From positions 310,001 to 374,000 of the forward strand of contig CAZDWJ010000001.1 of the NCBI GenBank assembly GCA_964509195.1: 64,000 nt of DNA. The letters are read 5' to 3'. Positions 9,247 to 19,071 of the stretch are shown piece by piece (position 1 is the first letter of the stretch; every line of letters starts with the position of its first letter). The DNA is from UBA4802 sp964509195 (GTDB taxonomy: Bacteria; Spirochaetota; UBA4802; UB4802). The notes beneath the pieces were generated by a model. It had not been told where the DNA came from and did no database searches. It saw only the letters and a program-made list of their open reading frames with translations. The translations under genes and the position numbers were made by a program.

Positions 9247-10542
9247 ATGATAGCTATAAGGAAATTATCTGATCTCAATGCAAAGGACTTGAATACGCTG
9301 TTCCAGCGTTTTGGTGAAGACTTTACTGGAATTATGGTTAATAACGTGATTCCTATTGTACAAAAAGTTCGTAGTGAAGGCGATAGCGCTGTAATTGAAT
9401 ATACCAGGCGCTTTGATAATGTGGAATTACAGCAGGTGTGTGCAACACAAAAGGAAATTGTCAATGCATATAACAATACTGAAAAGTCTGTGATTGCATC
9501 ATTTGAAAAAGCGATTGAAAATATACAGGAATTTCATCTGCACCAGAGAAGAGATTCATTCATTTATACACGAAGTGATGGCACCACATTGGGGATGCTG
9601 TATCAGCCAATAGAAAGCGCTGCGGTGTATGTCCCCGGAGGGAAAGCGTCGTATCCTTCGTCTGTGATAATGGGCGTTATACCAGCTCAGATAGCTGGAT
9701 GTAAACACATTTCAATCATAACACCTCCATCAAAGGATGGTTCGATAGCTCCGTATATTGGTGCAATGGCACATATACTTGGTGTATCCACAATAATCAA
9801 ATCCGGTGGCGCACAGGGTATCGCTGCTGCTGCGTACGGAACGCAAACCGTACCAAAAGCAGAAATAATTGTGGGTCCTGGCAACATCTATGTAACCGCA
9901 GCAAAAGCATATCTTTTTAGCCAGGGGATAATACAGATCGATTCACTGGCGGGACCAAGTGAAGTCTTGATAATTGCTGATGAACATGCTCATCCACATT
10001 GGGTAGCATGGGATTTGCTGTCACAGGCTGAGCATGAAGAGATGGCAATTGCCGTACTGGTTACTACATCTGAATCACTGGCACAAAAGGTTATACAGTA
10101 TATTGAAGAAGACATTAGCTCAAAACGGGGCAGGCACGAAATAAAGAAACAGGCGTTAAAGAATGCACATATTATTCTGGTTTCTTCGATTGATGAAGCA
10201 ATTGATTTTTCAAATAAATACGGGCCTGAACATATGGAACTTATTGTGGAAAATCCACTACACTATTTAACTGCTATAAAAAATGTAGGTTCACTCTTTT
10301 TAGGTGCATATGCCCCTGTTGCAGTAGGTGATTATTTTTCCGGGACCAATCATGTACTCCCTACAGGTGGTGCAGCACGGTTTTCTTCGGGGCTTGGTGT
10401 TGAAACGTTTATGCGCCGCACATCATTTCAGTATCTGACACCTTCAGCACTCAAAGAAGCTGTAGACCATGTATCCTGTATGTCTGCTGTTGAAGGATTT
10501 GATGATAAACATGGTGATTCGTTGCGAATACGTTTCAGGTAG
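9247..10542 (+). CDS. hisD: histidinol dehydrogenase
   Basis: Oxidises L-histidinol to L-histidine in two NAD-dependent steps, the end of histidine synthesis; it is a zinc enzyme. The protein is 431 residues, normal length. Visible motifs are AVYVPGGKASYPSS, the NAD/zinc region GPGNIYVTAAKAYLF and IDSLAGPSEVLIIAD, and the catalytic Glu-His pair in GPEHMEL. I start at 9247 rather than the in-frame ATG at 9205 because AAAGGGAG sits 5-6 bases upstream and family members begin here (MIAIRKL). It stands alone, with no other his genes in the window. Confidence 0.95.
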   Translation: MIAIRKLSDLNAKDLNTLFQRFGEDFTGIMVNNVIPIVQKVRSEGDSAVIEYTRRFDNVELQQVCATQKEIVNAYNNTEKSVIASFEKAIENIQEFHLHQRRDSFIYTRSDGTTLGMLYQPIESAAVYVPGGKASYPSSVIMGVIPAQIAGCKHISIITPPSKDGSIAPYIGAMAHILGVSTIIKSGGAQGIAAAAYGTQTVPKAEIIVGPGNIYVTAAKAYLFSQGIIQIDSLAGPSEVLIIADEHAHPHWVAWDLLSQAEHEEMAIAVLVTTSESLAQKVIQYIEEDISSKRGRHEIKKQALKNAHIILVSSIDEAIDFSNKYGPEHMELIVENPLHYLTAIKNVGSLFLGAYAPVAVGDYFSGTNHVLPTGGAARFSSGLGVETFMRRTSFQYLTPSALKEAVDHVSCMSAVEGFDDKHGDSLRIRFR

Positions 10543-10552
10543 GACTTCTTAA

Positions 10553-11191
10553 TCATACAATTGTTACTTTTATACGAAGATATTTTATTGTCAAATCAGT
10601 AAAGGTGTCAGGGCGATATTTCCTTAAGTCAACGGTGAGTATGGTAGTATGGGTTATATCAAAAGGCAATGCAATCTCAAATGTTGAAGCACTTGATATG
10701 CGCCCTAATCCATTGCATACATAGCAATCGCGGTGTTGCCCATTACACAGCGGACACAGTATCCTTGATGGAAGTTGCACCAACGCTACCAAACCGTTAG
10801 CTATCTCCTGCTGTGTGCAGACAATTTCAATATCATGGTCAAATTCATGGACAATGTCTTTGCGGCGCATCTTTTTTGGTAGGAACTCTTTTTTTAATAA
10901 ATCTTTAAGTGATATAGAATACCTGATGCGTTTTTGCGGTATATAGTGCTTATCAGGTTTTGAAGCGTACTGTAAAAATGTGGCATCATAGTGGGCGCGT
11001 TCCCTATCATCTATCAGGATGCGGTATGCTTCAATTATTTTCTGCAATTCTGTAGTAAATCGCTCTGAGCTAAATCCAGTAGCATCGGGATGCAGTGTTT
11101 TCACTTTTATACAAAAAGCCTTGCGTATCTCTTCCTTAGTAGAATGAGGAGAGATTTCCAGAAGTTCGTAAAGATTATCCCGATATTTCAT
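10553..11191 (-). CDS. J-domain protein with one CxxC zinc pair set
   Basis: A 212-residue DnaJ-related protein. The J-domain occupies residues ~4-70 with the HPD motif (LHPDATG) needed to stimulate a DnaK partner. After a basic linker there is a short Cys segment, CPLCNGQHRDCYVCNGLG (residues ~150-167), which resembles half of the DnaJ zinc finger. A beta-rich tail follows. It lacks the full four-repeat zinc domain and G/F region of DnaJ, so it is probably a specialised co-chaperone. No chaperone genes are adjacent. It is convergent with hisD, 10 bp apart. Confidence 0.8.
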   Translation of the reverse strand: MKYRDNLYELLEISPHSTKEEIRKAFCIKVKTLHPDATGFSSERFTTELQKIIEAYRILIDDRERAHYDATFLQYASKPDKHYIPQKRIRYSISLKDLLKKEFLPKKMRRKDIVHEFDHDIEIVCTQQEIANGLVALVQLPSRILCPLCNGQHRDCYVCNGLGRISSASTFEIALPFDITHTTILTVDLRKYRPDTFTDLTIKYLRIKVTIV

Positions 11192-11246
11192 TTACTGTGC
11201 TGCTATAATGATAAATATGGTGTACGTTTGATAGTAAGATACTGAA

Positions 11247-12005
11247 ATGCATGGGAATGTGCAAGTGATTAATAAAGCTAACAATAATAAAATATCGCTG
11301 TGTCAGCCGGGGAATGGAAAAGGGTGTTGCGTATGTTGTGGGCTTTTTAATCTCCAAAATATATCCTACAGGGAGCTATCGCACTTTTTAAATGATGCAA
11401 CTGCTGAGCTGAGTTCCTGTAAAGGCATGAATATACGTACACGGAATTTTAATAATTTGCAAACACGATATGCGTTCAGGGATACCACTACGTATGTGTG
11501 CCCGTACATGGGGTATATCGATGCTACTACACCGGGATGCCTGGTTCATCCATCAGTCAATAAGGGTATTGACAATAGGGATTGCAGCCTGTTTGGGAAG
11601 GAAATATGTAACGATTACTTTTGCCCAGCATACAGGTTACTAGATGAGCGTTTACAAAAGATATTAATCGCGTATACCTACGACTGGTATACGTACTCAA
11701 TTGGTATCATTGATCCAGTAAGCTTCATATGGATTGTAAAGCTGATTGAAGATATGGCAGGTAAGCCGATAGCTTCTGTAAACAATACTCCAGATTCAGT
11801 TGTTGGTAATCTGATTAATAGATCATTGACAATGCTTGCTCAATTTTTTAATCAACTTCAGGTGCCAGTATTTTATTACAGTGAACCTGAATACTATATG
11901 CATATGCGGTCACTATCGCTTGATACAACCTCATCTTCTAATGCGGGTGTACTAGATGCAATTGAAAAGATTATTAGCGCCGGTATCAACGGTTGTTATT
12001 CTTGA
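11247..12005 (+). CDS. cysteine-rich protein of unknown function
   Basis: A 252-residue protein whose family I do not recognise. It has an N-terminal GKGCCVCCGLFN cluster (residues ~25-36). More cysteines follow in YVCPYMGYID, GCLVHPSV, DCSLFG and ICNDYFCPAY, all in the first ~130 residues. This is reminiscent of YkgJ-type metal or Fe-S cysteine-cluster proteins, but the order differs. The C-terminal half is helical and Cys-poor. No signal peptide is visible. The SD is poor, so the start is uncertain. The end overlaps the 3' end of the convergent manC by 20 bp. Confidence 0.6.
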   Translation: MHGNVQVINKANNNKISLCQPGNGKGCCVCCGLFNLQNISYRELSHFLNDATAELSSCKGMNIRTRNFNNLQTRYAFRDTTTYVCPYMGYIDATTPGCLVHPSVNKGIDNRDCSLFGKEICNDYFCPAYRLLDERLQKILIAYTYDWYTYSIGIIDPVSFIWIVKLIEDMAGKPIASVNNTPDSVVGNLINRSLTMLAQFFNQLQVPVFYYSEPEYYMHMRSLSLDTTSSSNAGVLDAIEKIISAGINGCYS

Positions 12006-13056
12006 TGCGGTTGACAACTTCTCGTAAGTCCTGTGATGCATTCTTATCCATAACCAGAATTTCATTTCCGGAGTCTACCACTACTACATCTTTCAGGCCA
12101 ACAACTGCAATAAGTTTAGTATCAGGGAATGCTGTGCAATTTTTTGAAAGGTGGAAGATAACCTTTTCAGGATAGGGTGAACGGTTCATATCAGCATCAG
12201 GCACCAGTACATCATCGATGGATGACCAACTTCCAAGATCGGCCCATCCAAATTCCCCAGGTATTACAAAGCGGTGATCCGCTTTTTCCATAATACCGTA
12301 ATCAATAGATATAGCATCTATCTGTGAAAAAACATTGCGTTTAATTTCCCAGGGAAGTTCATCATTCTGGGTAAGCTGTTCAACGGTTAAATCACGTAAT
12401 GGCTGAAATGCCTGGTATAGTTTGGGCATAAGTTTCTGATAATATTCAATAATCACGGAAATTTTCCATACAAATATGCCACTGTTCCAGAAATAGTTGC
12501 CTTCACGCAGGTATTTTTTTGCTGTTTCAAGATTGGGTTTTTCAACAAACATCTCAACGGGTTTTACTTCTGAAGGGTCTTCATAGGCTTTGATATAGCC
12601 GTAACCGGTTTCTGGGTATGTCGGAGTAATGCCGATAGTTACTAGATCATTGTTGTGTGCCTGCTCAACAGCCTTTTTCAAAATATTTACAAATACATCA
12701 GTCTTTTTGATATAGTGGTCAGCAGGTAAAATAAGCATAATGGCATCATCATATAACTTTGAAAGATACATTGCAGCGTACAGAATTGCTGGTGCGGTAT
12801 TTTTTGGCATGGGCTCTGAGATGATGCTGCCTTTAAGCCCTGTTTTTTTTAACTCATCATACGACATATCTTCATACATACGTGCTGTCACTATAAGGCA
12901 AAAATCAGGATTAAGCGGCTTTAGCCTGTTTATCGTAAGTTCAAGCAGGGTACCTTCGCCTGTAATATTGTGGAACTGTTTTGGCTTTTGTTCATTGCTA
13001 AGTGGCCAGAGCCTTGTACCTGAACCACCGGCTAAAATTACAGGAATGACGTTCAT
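11986..13056 (-). CDS. manC: mannose-1-phosphate guanylyltransferase
   Basis: Makes GDP-mannose from mannose-1-phosphate and GTP for surface polysaccharides or glycosylation. The protein is 356 residues: the nucleotidyltransferase domain with LAGGSGTRLWPLSNEQKPKQF at the N-terminus, LPADHYI and the MFVEKP motif. It lacks the C-terminal isomerase domain of the bifunctional ManC/AlgA enzymes. The start is placed at 13056 because AAAGGAG lies 6 bases upstream of that ATG; the ATG 18 bp further out lacks support. No other mannose or glycan genes are adjacent. Confidence 0.92.
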   Translation of the reverse strand: MNVIPVILAGGSGTRLWPLSNEQKPKQFHNITGEGTLLELTINRLKPLNPDFCLIVTARMYEDMSYDELKKTGLKGSIISEPMPKNTAPAILYAAMYLSKLYDDAIMLILPADHYIKKTDVFVNILKKAVEQAHNNDLVTIGITPTYPETGYGYIKAYEDPSEVKPVEMFVEKPNLETAKKYLREGNYFWNSGIFVWKISVIIEYYQKLMPKLYQAFQPLRDLTVEQLTQNDELPWEIKRNVFSQIDAISIDYGIMEKADHRFVIPGEFGWADLGSWSSIDDVLVPDADMNRSPYPEKVIFHLSKNCTAFPDTKLIAVVGLKDVVVVDSGNEILVMDKNASQDLREVVNRIKNNNR

Positions 13057-13247
13057 GGTGAACTCCTTTTCCAAACGTTATGAAAAAATAATAATACTAT
13101 CAGCAGCTATTTGACAATACTCACTTCAATTATTAATGAGTCAATTATTTAATTGGGTCACTAATTGTTCCTTAACAACATTTTTGAATTATTACAAGAA
13201 TATTTGTTCATTTTTGCTAATCAGTCATACATGTTACTGTCAGCTAC

Positions 13248-14219
13248 TCACCACTTTATGGAACCTTGCTGATTGATGGCAAATGGTATAGGTAGCTGTG
13301 TGCCTTTTAACGCAGCATTGAAGAGCATATCTCCTTTCATTGTGTACTGTATATTCTTCTGTGTGATAGCTTGTGCAAGTCCTTTGCTGATATTTTTTGT
13401 ACTAAGAGTTGTGATACAGCTAATCTTTGATGCGCTATCGGCATTCTGGATGGTTGGCTGCCCTTTAGCAATTTCGCTATCATGTAATATAAAATTATAA
13501 TTTAAAGATTTACCAGTAAGCATTGCTTTAGTTTTATTTTTAATTATAATATCAAATGCAATTGATAATGGTATGTCATAATTGGAAATGCTATCAGGAA
13601 TACCCTTACTTTGAGAAAAATTCTGTACATCAGCATATAAAGCGGGTATTTCCAGTGGATTAATATTTTTTATTATGTTTTTAAGATCAGAAAGAGATGG
13701 TGGGATGATTTTAAAATGTGCAATATCGATAGATGGTTTAATTGTTGGTATTTCTTGTCTTATTGTAAAGGGAACAGCTATAGATTCTACAAGTTTAATC
13801 GATGGAGGCAGTGAAAACGCAATAGTGCCTTTTATTGACATCACAATTGAATCTTTATTATAATATTCTTTTACAGCTTTAATAAGCTGTTCGTATGTAA
13901 TGGATACAGCAAATGTTTTAAGTGTTTTTGAGCTTTTTGGCAATTTAAGCGTATCCCTTGATTCAAGGGAAAATAAAGAAAACGTATCAATATATATTTG
14001 ACTTTGTATGGAATCCAGATACAATGTTACAGGATAAGGGTTTTCAATTTCCAGAAAGAAGAGCATTGTCATATCGTTGAGGGTAACTTCTTTAAATTGA
14101 AAACTTTTAAATGTAACAGTTGGTTTTTTCTGCAACATTGAAGGATCAAAAGTTGTGCAGGTTATATAAAATAGTAAAGAAAGAATCGATACTAATAATA
14201 GAGTTTTTCTGGTTTTCAT
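13248..14219 (-). CDS. LEA-type (WHy domain) lipoprotein
   Basis: A 323-residue predicted lipoprotein. The signal peptide ends FYITC (Cys21), a relaxed spirochaete-style lipobox. The mature part shows the LEA14/WHy pattern (FKEVTLNDMTMLFFLEIENPYPVTL, then LDSIQSQIYID). A second similar Asn/Pro-containing segment occurs around residues 220-260, so two WHy-like domains are possible. WHy domains are beta-sandwiches found in stress and envelope proteins; the function here is unknown. AAGGAG lies 8 bases before the ATG. It is divergent from the envelope cluster at 14408. Confidence 0.7.
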   Translation of the reverse strand: MKTRKTLLLVSILSLLFYITCTTFDPSMLQKKPTVTFKSFQFKEVTLNDMTMLFFLEIENPYPVTLYLDSIQSQIYIDTFSLFSLESRDTLKLPKSSKTLKTFAVSITYEQLIKAVKEYYNKDSIVMSIKGTIAFSLPPSIKLVESIAVPFTIRQEIPTIKPSIDIAHFKIIPPSLSDLKNIIKNINPLEIPALYADVQNFSQSKGIPDSISNYDIPLSIAFDIIIKNKTKAMLTGKSLNYNFILHDSEIAKGQPTIQNADSASKISCITTLSTKNISKGLAQAITQKNIQYTMKGDMLFNAALKGTQLPIPFAINQQGSIKW

Positions 14220-14337
14220 GATGGCATCTCCTTGTAGTATAGTGCAACAGAGCGATGTTATACCAGTATTACAGCATGTGGTAGCGCATAGTCAATCATA
14301 AAATATTTAGGATGTTTGACAGTGTAGATGCCCCTGA

Positions 14338-14366
14338 TTGACAGGAATTTTCTAAAATAGTAGGAT
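14338..14366 (+). promoter_or_regulatory. promoter of the envelope cluster
   Basis: TTGACA (14338-14343) and TAGGAT (14361-14366) are separated by 17 bp. A transcript would start near 14373, which favours the start codon at 14408 over the one at 14387 for the first gene. Confidence 0.5.
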
Positions 14367-14407
14367 AATTTTTATTTAATAAAAAAATGATAAACAGGTT
14401 TTCAAGT

Positions 14408-15244
14408 ATGAAAAACAGAATCACAACGATGACAGTTGTTGTTCTTATGGGTATGGTTTTTTCAGTACAGGATGCTGCTATTTTTGCACAGAGGACTAAG
14501 AGCAGTCAAAGTGCAGGTGAACAGCGAAAAGCTGAAAAAGGTCTTAAAGATAATGAGCGTTTTTTTTATTTTATAAATTTCCCTGTATCAAATGTAGCAG
14601 TAGAAGAAGAAAGGGCTATATGTCGTAAAGCAATTTTATATGATATGTTTGCCAAATTCTTATATATGAAATTCAGATTCAAAGATTCCTATGAAAACAT
14701 TCGAAAAACACAGGAATTGCTGATATCACTATACAGAATAGTATTGAATCGAGAAATTGAGGAAGGGAAAAAGCTTTTAGATGCGGTGTCGCCCGGGCCT
14801 ATTATGAAAAATGAGTATTTGTCTAAACATTATTGTAATTTAGGCTACAGAAATAATGAGCAGGCCCGGATGTATATGGTTATGGCTGATAGCTATCGCA
14901 CAAAACTGTATTCAATGCGGTTATATAAATATATTCAGGCTTTAAAAAAAGCAAAACAGGCTAAACGATATGCGGTATTGGCATATGTTGCGTTTCACAA
15001 TAAAGATGCTGACATAAAGTTAGATGAAAAAAGTAAAATTGAAAATGAACCATACATTTATTCATATATGAAAACAAAGCTGGAAAAAGTCCAGGACCAA
15101 AATGAAAAAAATTACCTTTTGAAGGTTCTTGCAGATAGTTACTATCGTCTTATTGATAATTATTCTTTTTATGATGATGTGTGGAGCAATGGTTCATTGC
15201 GTGAATTACCAGAGTATGAAGAATATGAAAAAGAGGAAGGCTAG
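14408..15244 (+). CDS. exported helical protein of unknown function
   Basis: A 278-residue protein with an N-terminal signal sequence (VVVLMGMVFSVQ ... FAQ, cleavage probably after AIFAQ). The mature protein is almost entirely helical, Lys/Glu/Tyr-rich and TPR-like, but I cannot assign a family. The in-frame ATG at 14387 would add seven residues; 14408 is preferred because AACAGG lies 9 bases upstream and the promoter is close. It is first in a cluster running directly into the SLT lipoprotein gene (2 bp gap), so a partner role in envelope or peptidoglycan work is inferred. Confidence 0.65.
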   Translation: MKNRITTMTVVVLMGMVFSVQDAAIFAQRTKSSQSAGEQRKAEKGLKDNERFFYFINFPVSNVAVEEERAICRKAILYDMFAKFLYMKFRFKDSYENIRKTQELLISLYRIVLNREIEEGKKLLDAVSPGPIMKNEYLSKHYCNLGYRNNEQARMYMVMADSYRTKLYSMRLYKYIQALKKAKQAKRYAVLAYVAFHNKDADIKLDEKSKIENEPYIYSYMKTKLEKVQDQNEKNYLLKVLADSYYRLIDNYSFYDDVWSNGSLRELPEYEEYEKEEG

Positions 15245-15246
15245 GC

Positions 15247-17559
15247 ATGATTATCAGAAAATATGTATGTATGGTAGCTCTTCTGACATTAACAATATTT
15301 TTAACTGTTTCCTGTTCTGATGTTGTCTTGCCACAAGGGTTATCTGAACTGGGATTTTATGGTGATACGCAAACCATAATTGAGACACTGGAGCAAAAGC
15401 AGGGGCTATCGTATACAGAACATTTTATGCTGGGATTGGCATATAAAGATACTAAAGAATATAAGAAGGCAATATATCACTTTGCAAATAGCTGTTTTGT
15501 TGAACGAAGGGCAAAGAAATTAGCTATATACCCTCAACCTGTCTATCGTTTTGTCAGCCGTTTTTCTTTGAAGTCGTATCTTTATAATGATGCTATCTAT
15601 GAAATAGCAAAAGGTTTTATGTACTATCAAGAATATGAATATGTCATAAAATTTATTGATTTGATGAAAAGTGAAAAGACAGGTGTGTACCGCAATGCTC
15701 AGATACTGAAAGCTGAAGCATGTATGCAATTAAACCAATATGCAAATGCCCAGAGCATTTTAAATAAAGCAATTTCAACATTTAGCGATGTAGATTCGAA
15801 TATATGGCTATATTTGAAGTTAGCATCATTGTATGAAAAGCAAGATAAATACGCTGATGCAGTTCATAGCTATTGTAAGCTTTTACAGGTCAGCACCTCA
15901 AGCTGGCAATCACAAATTGCTGCAAAGCGAATATTGCAGATTGTTGGCAAAAATCCTGATATTTCTTTAATCGCGGATACAATCCTGCTTGTTGTTGAGG
16001 CGTTGTATAACACAAAAAATTATAATGATATTGTCACGATTGATGAGGAACTTTTTAAATTAGTGAGCGATAGCTCTAAAAAATATTCGCTTGATGTAAT
16101 AAGAGCCAAAACATCGTGCCAATTGGGCAGGTGGGATTCATTAAAAAAAATATACGACGAATACCAGACAACGGATTACAGACATGATATTACTGCAATA
16201 ATAGTAGATACCTTATGGAATAGCGATAAAAAAGGAGAAGCTCTTCAATGGCTGAAAAAATTAGAAGATATAGATAATCAAAAATTTAAAAAGAAAGTAT
16301 TATACTATAAAGCATTGTACGCTATTCAAAGAAAAAATACAGATTCAACATATATAGATGAGTATGTGGCACAATATCCTGATGATGTAACAACACAGGA
16401 GTTAGTGTGGTTGCATGCTAAAAATGTTATTACCAATACAAAAACTGCATCGTATTATCTGGAAAAATATTATTCTGCATTTGGTACAAAAGGTAAATAT
16501 GCTGATGAGGTGAGTTTCTGGCTGTATAACTTTAAAAAGGGAGATAATCCTGAAGAGGCAGAAACAATAGCATACTCAATGATAGCGTTTTTGCCCTATT
16601 CTGCCTATAGCTGGATATTGATTGAACGCTTATCTCCTAAGTATTCTTTAGAAAAGCTTTCATCTGATTTTTCCATGGCAGTTCAAACAAACAATTTAGC
16701 AGCTACCCTGTTTACACATGCAATGTTAACATATAAGGAGAGAGATGATAAAAAACGTGTGCAAAGAATTGAGATAATAAACAAATCTTTCCCAAAGGCA
16801 CGAGAAATACAATATGATGTTATTCCTGCACTAGATGTAAAGTTATCATTACGTATTCCTAAAGAGATAGTTACCCGGATAGAACATTATTTTTCTATAG
16901 GATACATGGAGGGAATAAACCGGGAACTAGGGCTATATAATAATGAGGATACAAATGATGTGGTATTAATTCAATACCTTTTTGGATTAAAATATAAAAA
17001 TTATTTTGTATCAGCGCAAGGATTGATTCAGCTTCTGAAGAGATTAGATATAACGGAAAATATATTTTTAATGCATCGTGATGCCATTGCAAGCATATTG
17101 CCACGACCATTTCCTGAATGTGTGTCGCAATCTGCAGTAAAATACAATATAAGTGGGCCTTTAATATTTGCAGTGATGAAAGCCGAATCGCTATTTAATC
17201 CATATGCCGAATCTTCAGCAGGTGCAATTGGCCTTATGCAACTGATGATGCCAACTGCTAAAGAGATAGCAAGAAAAACAGGGATAAGCCAGGTCAATAG
17301 GGAAACGTTGAAAAATCCCTGTATTTCAATAGAATTGGGAACGTACTATATATCATGGTTAATGAAAAATTTGAATAATGATGTAACATTAGTTTCCGCT
17401 GCGTATAATGCTGGTATTGGCAATGTATTGAAATGGCGTTATGATAATGAAGATATTTTTACCGTAACGGTTCCATTTGCTGAAACTAAAGGGTATATTG
17501 AACGCATCAAAAAGTTTTATTATCAATATCAATTTTTGTTTGATTTGGAGAAGCAATAG
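15247..17559 (+). CDS. TPR-containing lytic transglycosylase lipoprotein
   Basis: A 770-residue envelope lipoprotein. The signal peptide ends LTVSC (Cys23). Residues ~40-560 are helical repeats of the TPR/Slt70 superhelix kind. A C-terminal SLT domain covers about 620-740, with the catalytic glutamate Glu647 in VMKAESLFNPYAES, followed by AIGLMQLMMPTA and SAAYNAG. Such enzymes cleave peptidoglycan glycan strands to give 1,6-anhydromuramyl ends. The architecture parallels E. coli Slt70 but is membrane-anchored. It is the second gene of the envelope cluster, with AGGAAGG overlapping the previous stop. Confidence 0.9.
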   Translation: MIIRKYVCMVALLTLTIFLTVSCSDVVLPQGLSELGFYGDTQTIIETLEQKQGLSYTEHFMLGLAYKDTKEYKKAIYHFANSCFVERRAKKLAIYPQPVYRFVSRFSLKSYLYNDAIYEIAKGFMYYQEYEYVIKFIDLMKSEKTGVYRNAQILKAEACMQLNQYANAQSILNKAISTFSDVDSNIWLYLKLASLYEKQDKYADAVHSYCKLLQVSTSSWQSQIAAKRILQIVGKNPDISLIADTILLVVEALYNTKNYNDIVTIDEELFKLVSDSSKKYSLDVIRAKTSCQLGRWDSLKKIYDEYQTTDYRHDITAIIVDTLWNSDKKGEALQWLKKLEDIDNQKFKKKVLYYKALYAIQRKNTDSTYIDEYVAQYPDDVTTQELVWLHAKNVITNTKTASYYLEKYYSAFGTKGKYADEVSFWLYNFKKGDNPEEAETIAYSMIAFLPYSAYSWILIERLSPKYSLEKLSSDFSMAVQTNNLAATLFTHAMLTYKERDDKKRVQRIEIINKSFPKAREIQYDVIPALDVKLSLRIPKEIVTRIEHYFSIGYMEGINRELGLYNNEDTNDVVLIQYLFGLKYKNYFVSAQGLIQLLKRLDITENIFLMHRDAIASILPRPFPECVSQSAVKYNISGPLIFAVMKAESLFNPYAESSAGAIGLMQLMMPTAKEIARKTGISQVNRETLKNPCISIELGTYYISWLMKNLNNDVTLVSAAYNAGIGNVLKWRYDNEDIFTVTVPFAETKGYIERIKKFYYQYQFLFDLEKQ

Positions 17560-17615
17560 TTTGTTGCACATTATTTTAATAGGTAAGGTATAAAATAATT
17601 TGTAGGAGGGAAGAG

Positions 17616-18308
17616 ATGAAATATTATGTTAAAATTTTTTTAATTGTTTCATTATTTTGTTATTCTGTTGATGCAATAGCCAAGCCTGTAGGGAAAATAC
17701 TGGATTTATCGGGAGATGTTGATATAACGTCTGTTGCAGGCAAAAGAATAATTCCAAATGAAGGAACAGTAATAGAAGATACTGACAAAATCAGGACAGG
17801 GCGAAAATCCTTTGTTTCTATCATATTAAATGATGGATGTAAACTCTTTATGAGAGAGATTTCGGTTCTGTATGTCCAGGATATCAGATTAAAAGAAACG
17901 GATCAACCTACAAAAATCCAGATGATTACTGGAAAATTGAGAGTCATTGCAGCAAAAACAATGAAAAGTAATAGTGTGATTGTGTATACACCTACAGCAA
18001 TTGCTGGTGTGAGGGGGACTGATTTTGGGATTATTGCTACACAATTTGAAACAAAGGTTGTTGTTTTCAAAGGGGAGGTTGAGGTTGCTAACAGAGAGAA
18101 AAATATTATTAAATCATATATATTAAAGGACAGGGAAGAAACAAGAGTAGCATACCAGCAACCACCCGAGGAACCAGTTGTGGTACCTGATTATATTTTG
18201 CCCAAATGGTTTGATAGTTATATAATTGATGAGAAGAGAAATGTTATCATAAAGGTAAAACAGGAGGAAGGATTACTTGACCAGCTCCTGCGGAAAAAAG
18301 ATTTTTAG
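17616..18308 (+). CDS. FecR-domain exported protein
   Basis: A 230-residue protein with a signal peptide (IVSLFCYSVDAIA) and a FecR domain. The pattern VGKILDLSGDVDIT, DTDKIRTGRKSFVSIILNDG, and TPTAIAGVRGTDFGI with VVFKGEVEVAN is the family signature at residues ~25-160. Here the protein has no anti-sigma cytoplasmic part. Stand-alone exported FecR proteins are common in spirochaetes, often next to envelope proteins; the ligand is unknown. AGGAGG lies about 7 bases before the ATG. The next gene starts inside its 3' end (32 bp overlap). Confidence 0.85.
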   Translation: MKYYVKIFLIVSLFCYSVDAIAKPVGKILDLSGDVDITSVAGKRIIPNEGTVIEDTDKIRTGRKSFVSIILNDGCKLFMREISVLYVQDIRLKETDQPTKIQMITGKLRVIAAKTMKSNSVIVYTPTAIAGVRGTDFGIIATQFETKVVVFKGEVEVANREKNIIKSYILKDREETRVAYQQPPEEPVVVPDYILPKWFDSYIIDEKRNVIIKVKQEEGLLDQLLRKKDF

Positions 18309-19050
18309 CGGATTATTCCTATGGTTTCTCAGTATTTTAATAGGAGCATGCACTTCTATTAGGCCGTTGACAGGGTATGATACTGTTCTTGTATACTATG
18401 AAAATGGCTACAAAAGCGATAACTGGAAAACCCGCCTGGAGGCGGTCAGGGCTGTTGCTGCAATTAAAGGGGAAAGAGCTGAAAACCTAATCATTAAAGC
18501 TTTAGATGACCCACATAATGCTGTAAAAATTGAAGCTTTACAAATATTGTTTAAAAGGCCAATTAAAAGGGCACGAATTCAGGTACGAAATCTGGCTTTA
18601 CATAATATGAATGATAATGTTCGGTGGAATGCGTTGCGAACATTATCCAGGTATCGTGACCCACGTGATGCCTCTATATATATTTATAATTTTGCGGATG
18701 AAGACTGGTTAATCAGGGAAGCAGCAATTATAGGACTGCTCAGCATTGATGATTATTCCACACAATATATTCATATAGGTATTATCATAAAGGCTCTTGA
18801 TGATCCATCTATTAGTGTTAAATTTGCAGTATTGTCACATCTTACTATTAGAGATCAAACATTGTATGATAAGCTAATCCAGATGTTAAGTATGGAAAAT
18901 AATCCTCCCTCTCTTCTGGTTGCGACTTTGAAAGCTTTAGAGGTTTATAAAATTGAAGAAAAGGACAAAGGAAAAATTATTGAACTACTCACACATAATA
19001 GCTCAGCCGTAAGAATAGCTGCTTTAAAGACATTAAAAGGTAAAAGATAA
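18277..19050 (+). CDS. HEAT-repeat lipoprotein
   Basis: A 257-residue lipoprotein. The start is TTG, chosen because AGGAGGA sits 8 bases upstream and the resulting N-terminus is a lipoprotein signal ending LIGAC (Cys25). From residue ~45 it is built of HEAT/armadillo repeats (WKTRLEAVRAVAAIKGERAENLIIK, then similar blocks to the end), a protein-binding scaffold. It is translationally coupled to the FecR gene. In the cluster it probably serves as a scaffold at the inner or outer membrane; its partner is unknown. Confidence 0.8.
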   Translation: MTSSCGKKIFSGLFLWFLSILIGACTSIRPLTGYDTVLVYYENGYKSDNWKTRLEAVRAVAAIKGERAENLIIKALDDPHNAVKIEALQILFKRPIKRARIQVRNLALHNMNDNVRWNALRTLSRYRDPRDASIYIYNFADEDWLIREAAIIGLLSIDDYSTQYIHIGIIIKALDDPSISVKFAVLSHLTIRDQTLYDKLIQMLSMENNPPSLLVATLKALEVYKIEEKDKGKIIELLTHNSSAVRIAALKTLKGKR

Positions 19051-19071
19051 ACAAGGTCTAAAGCAAAAAAA

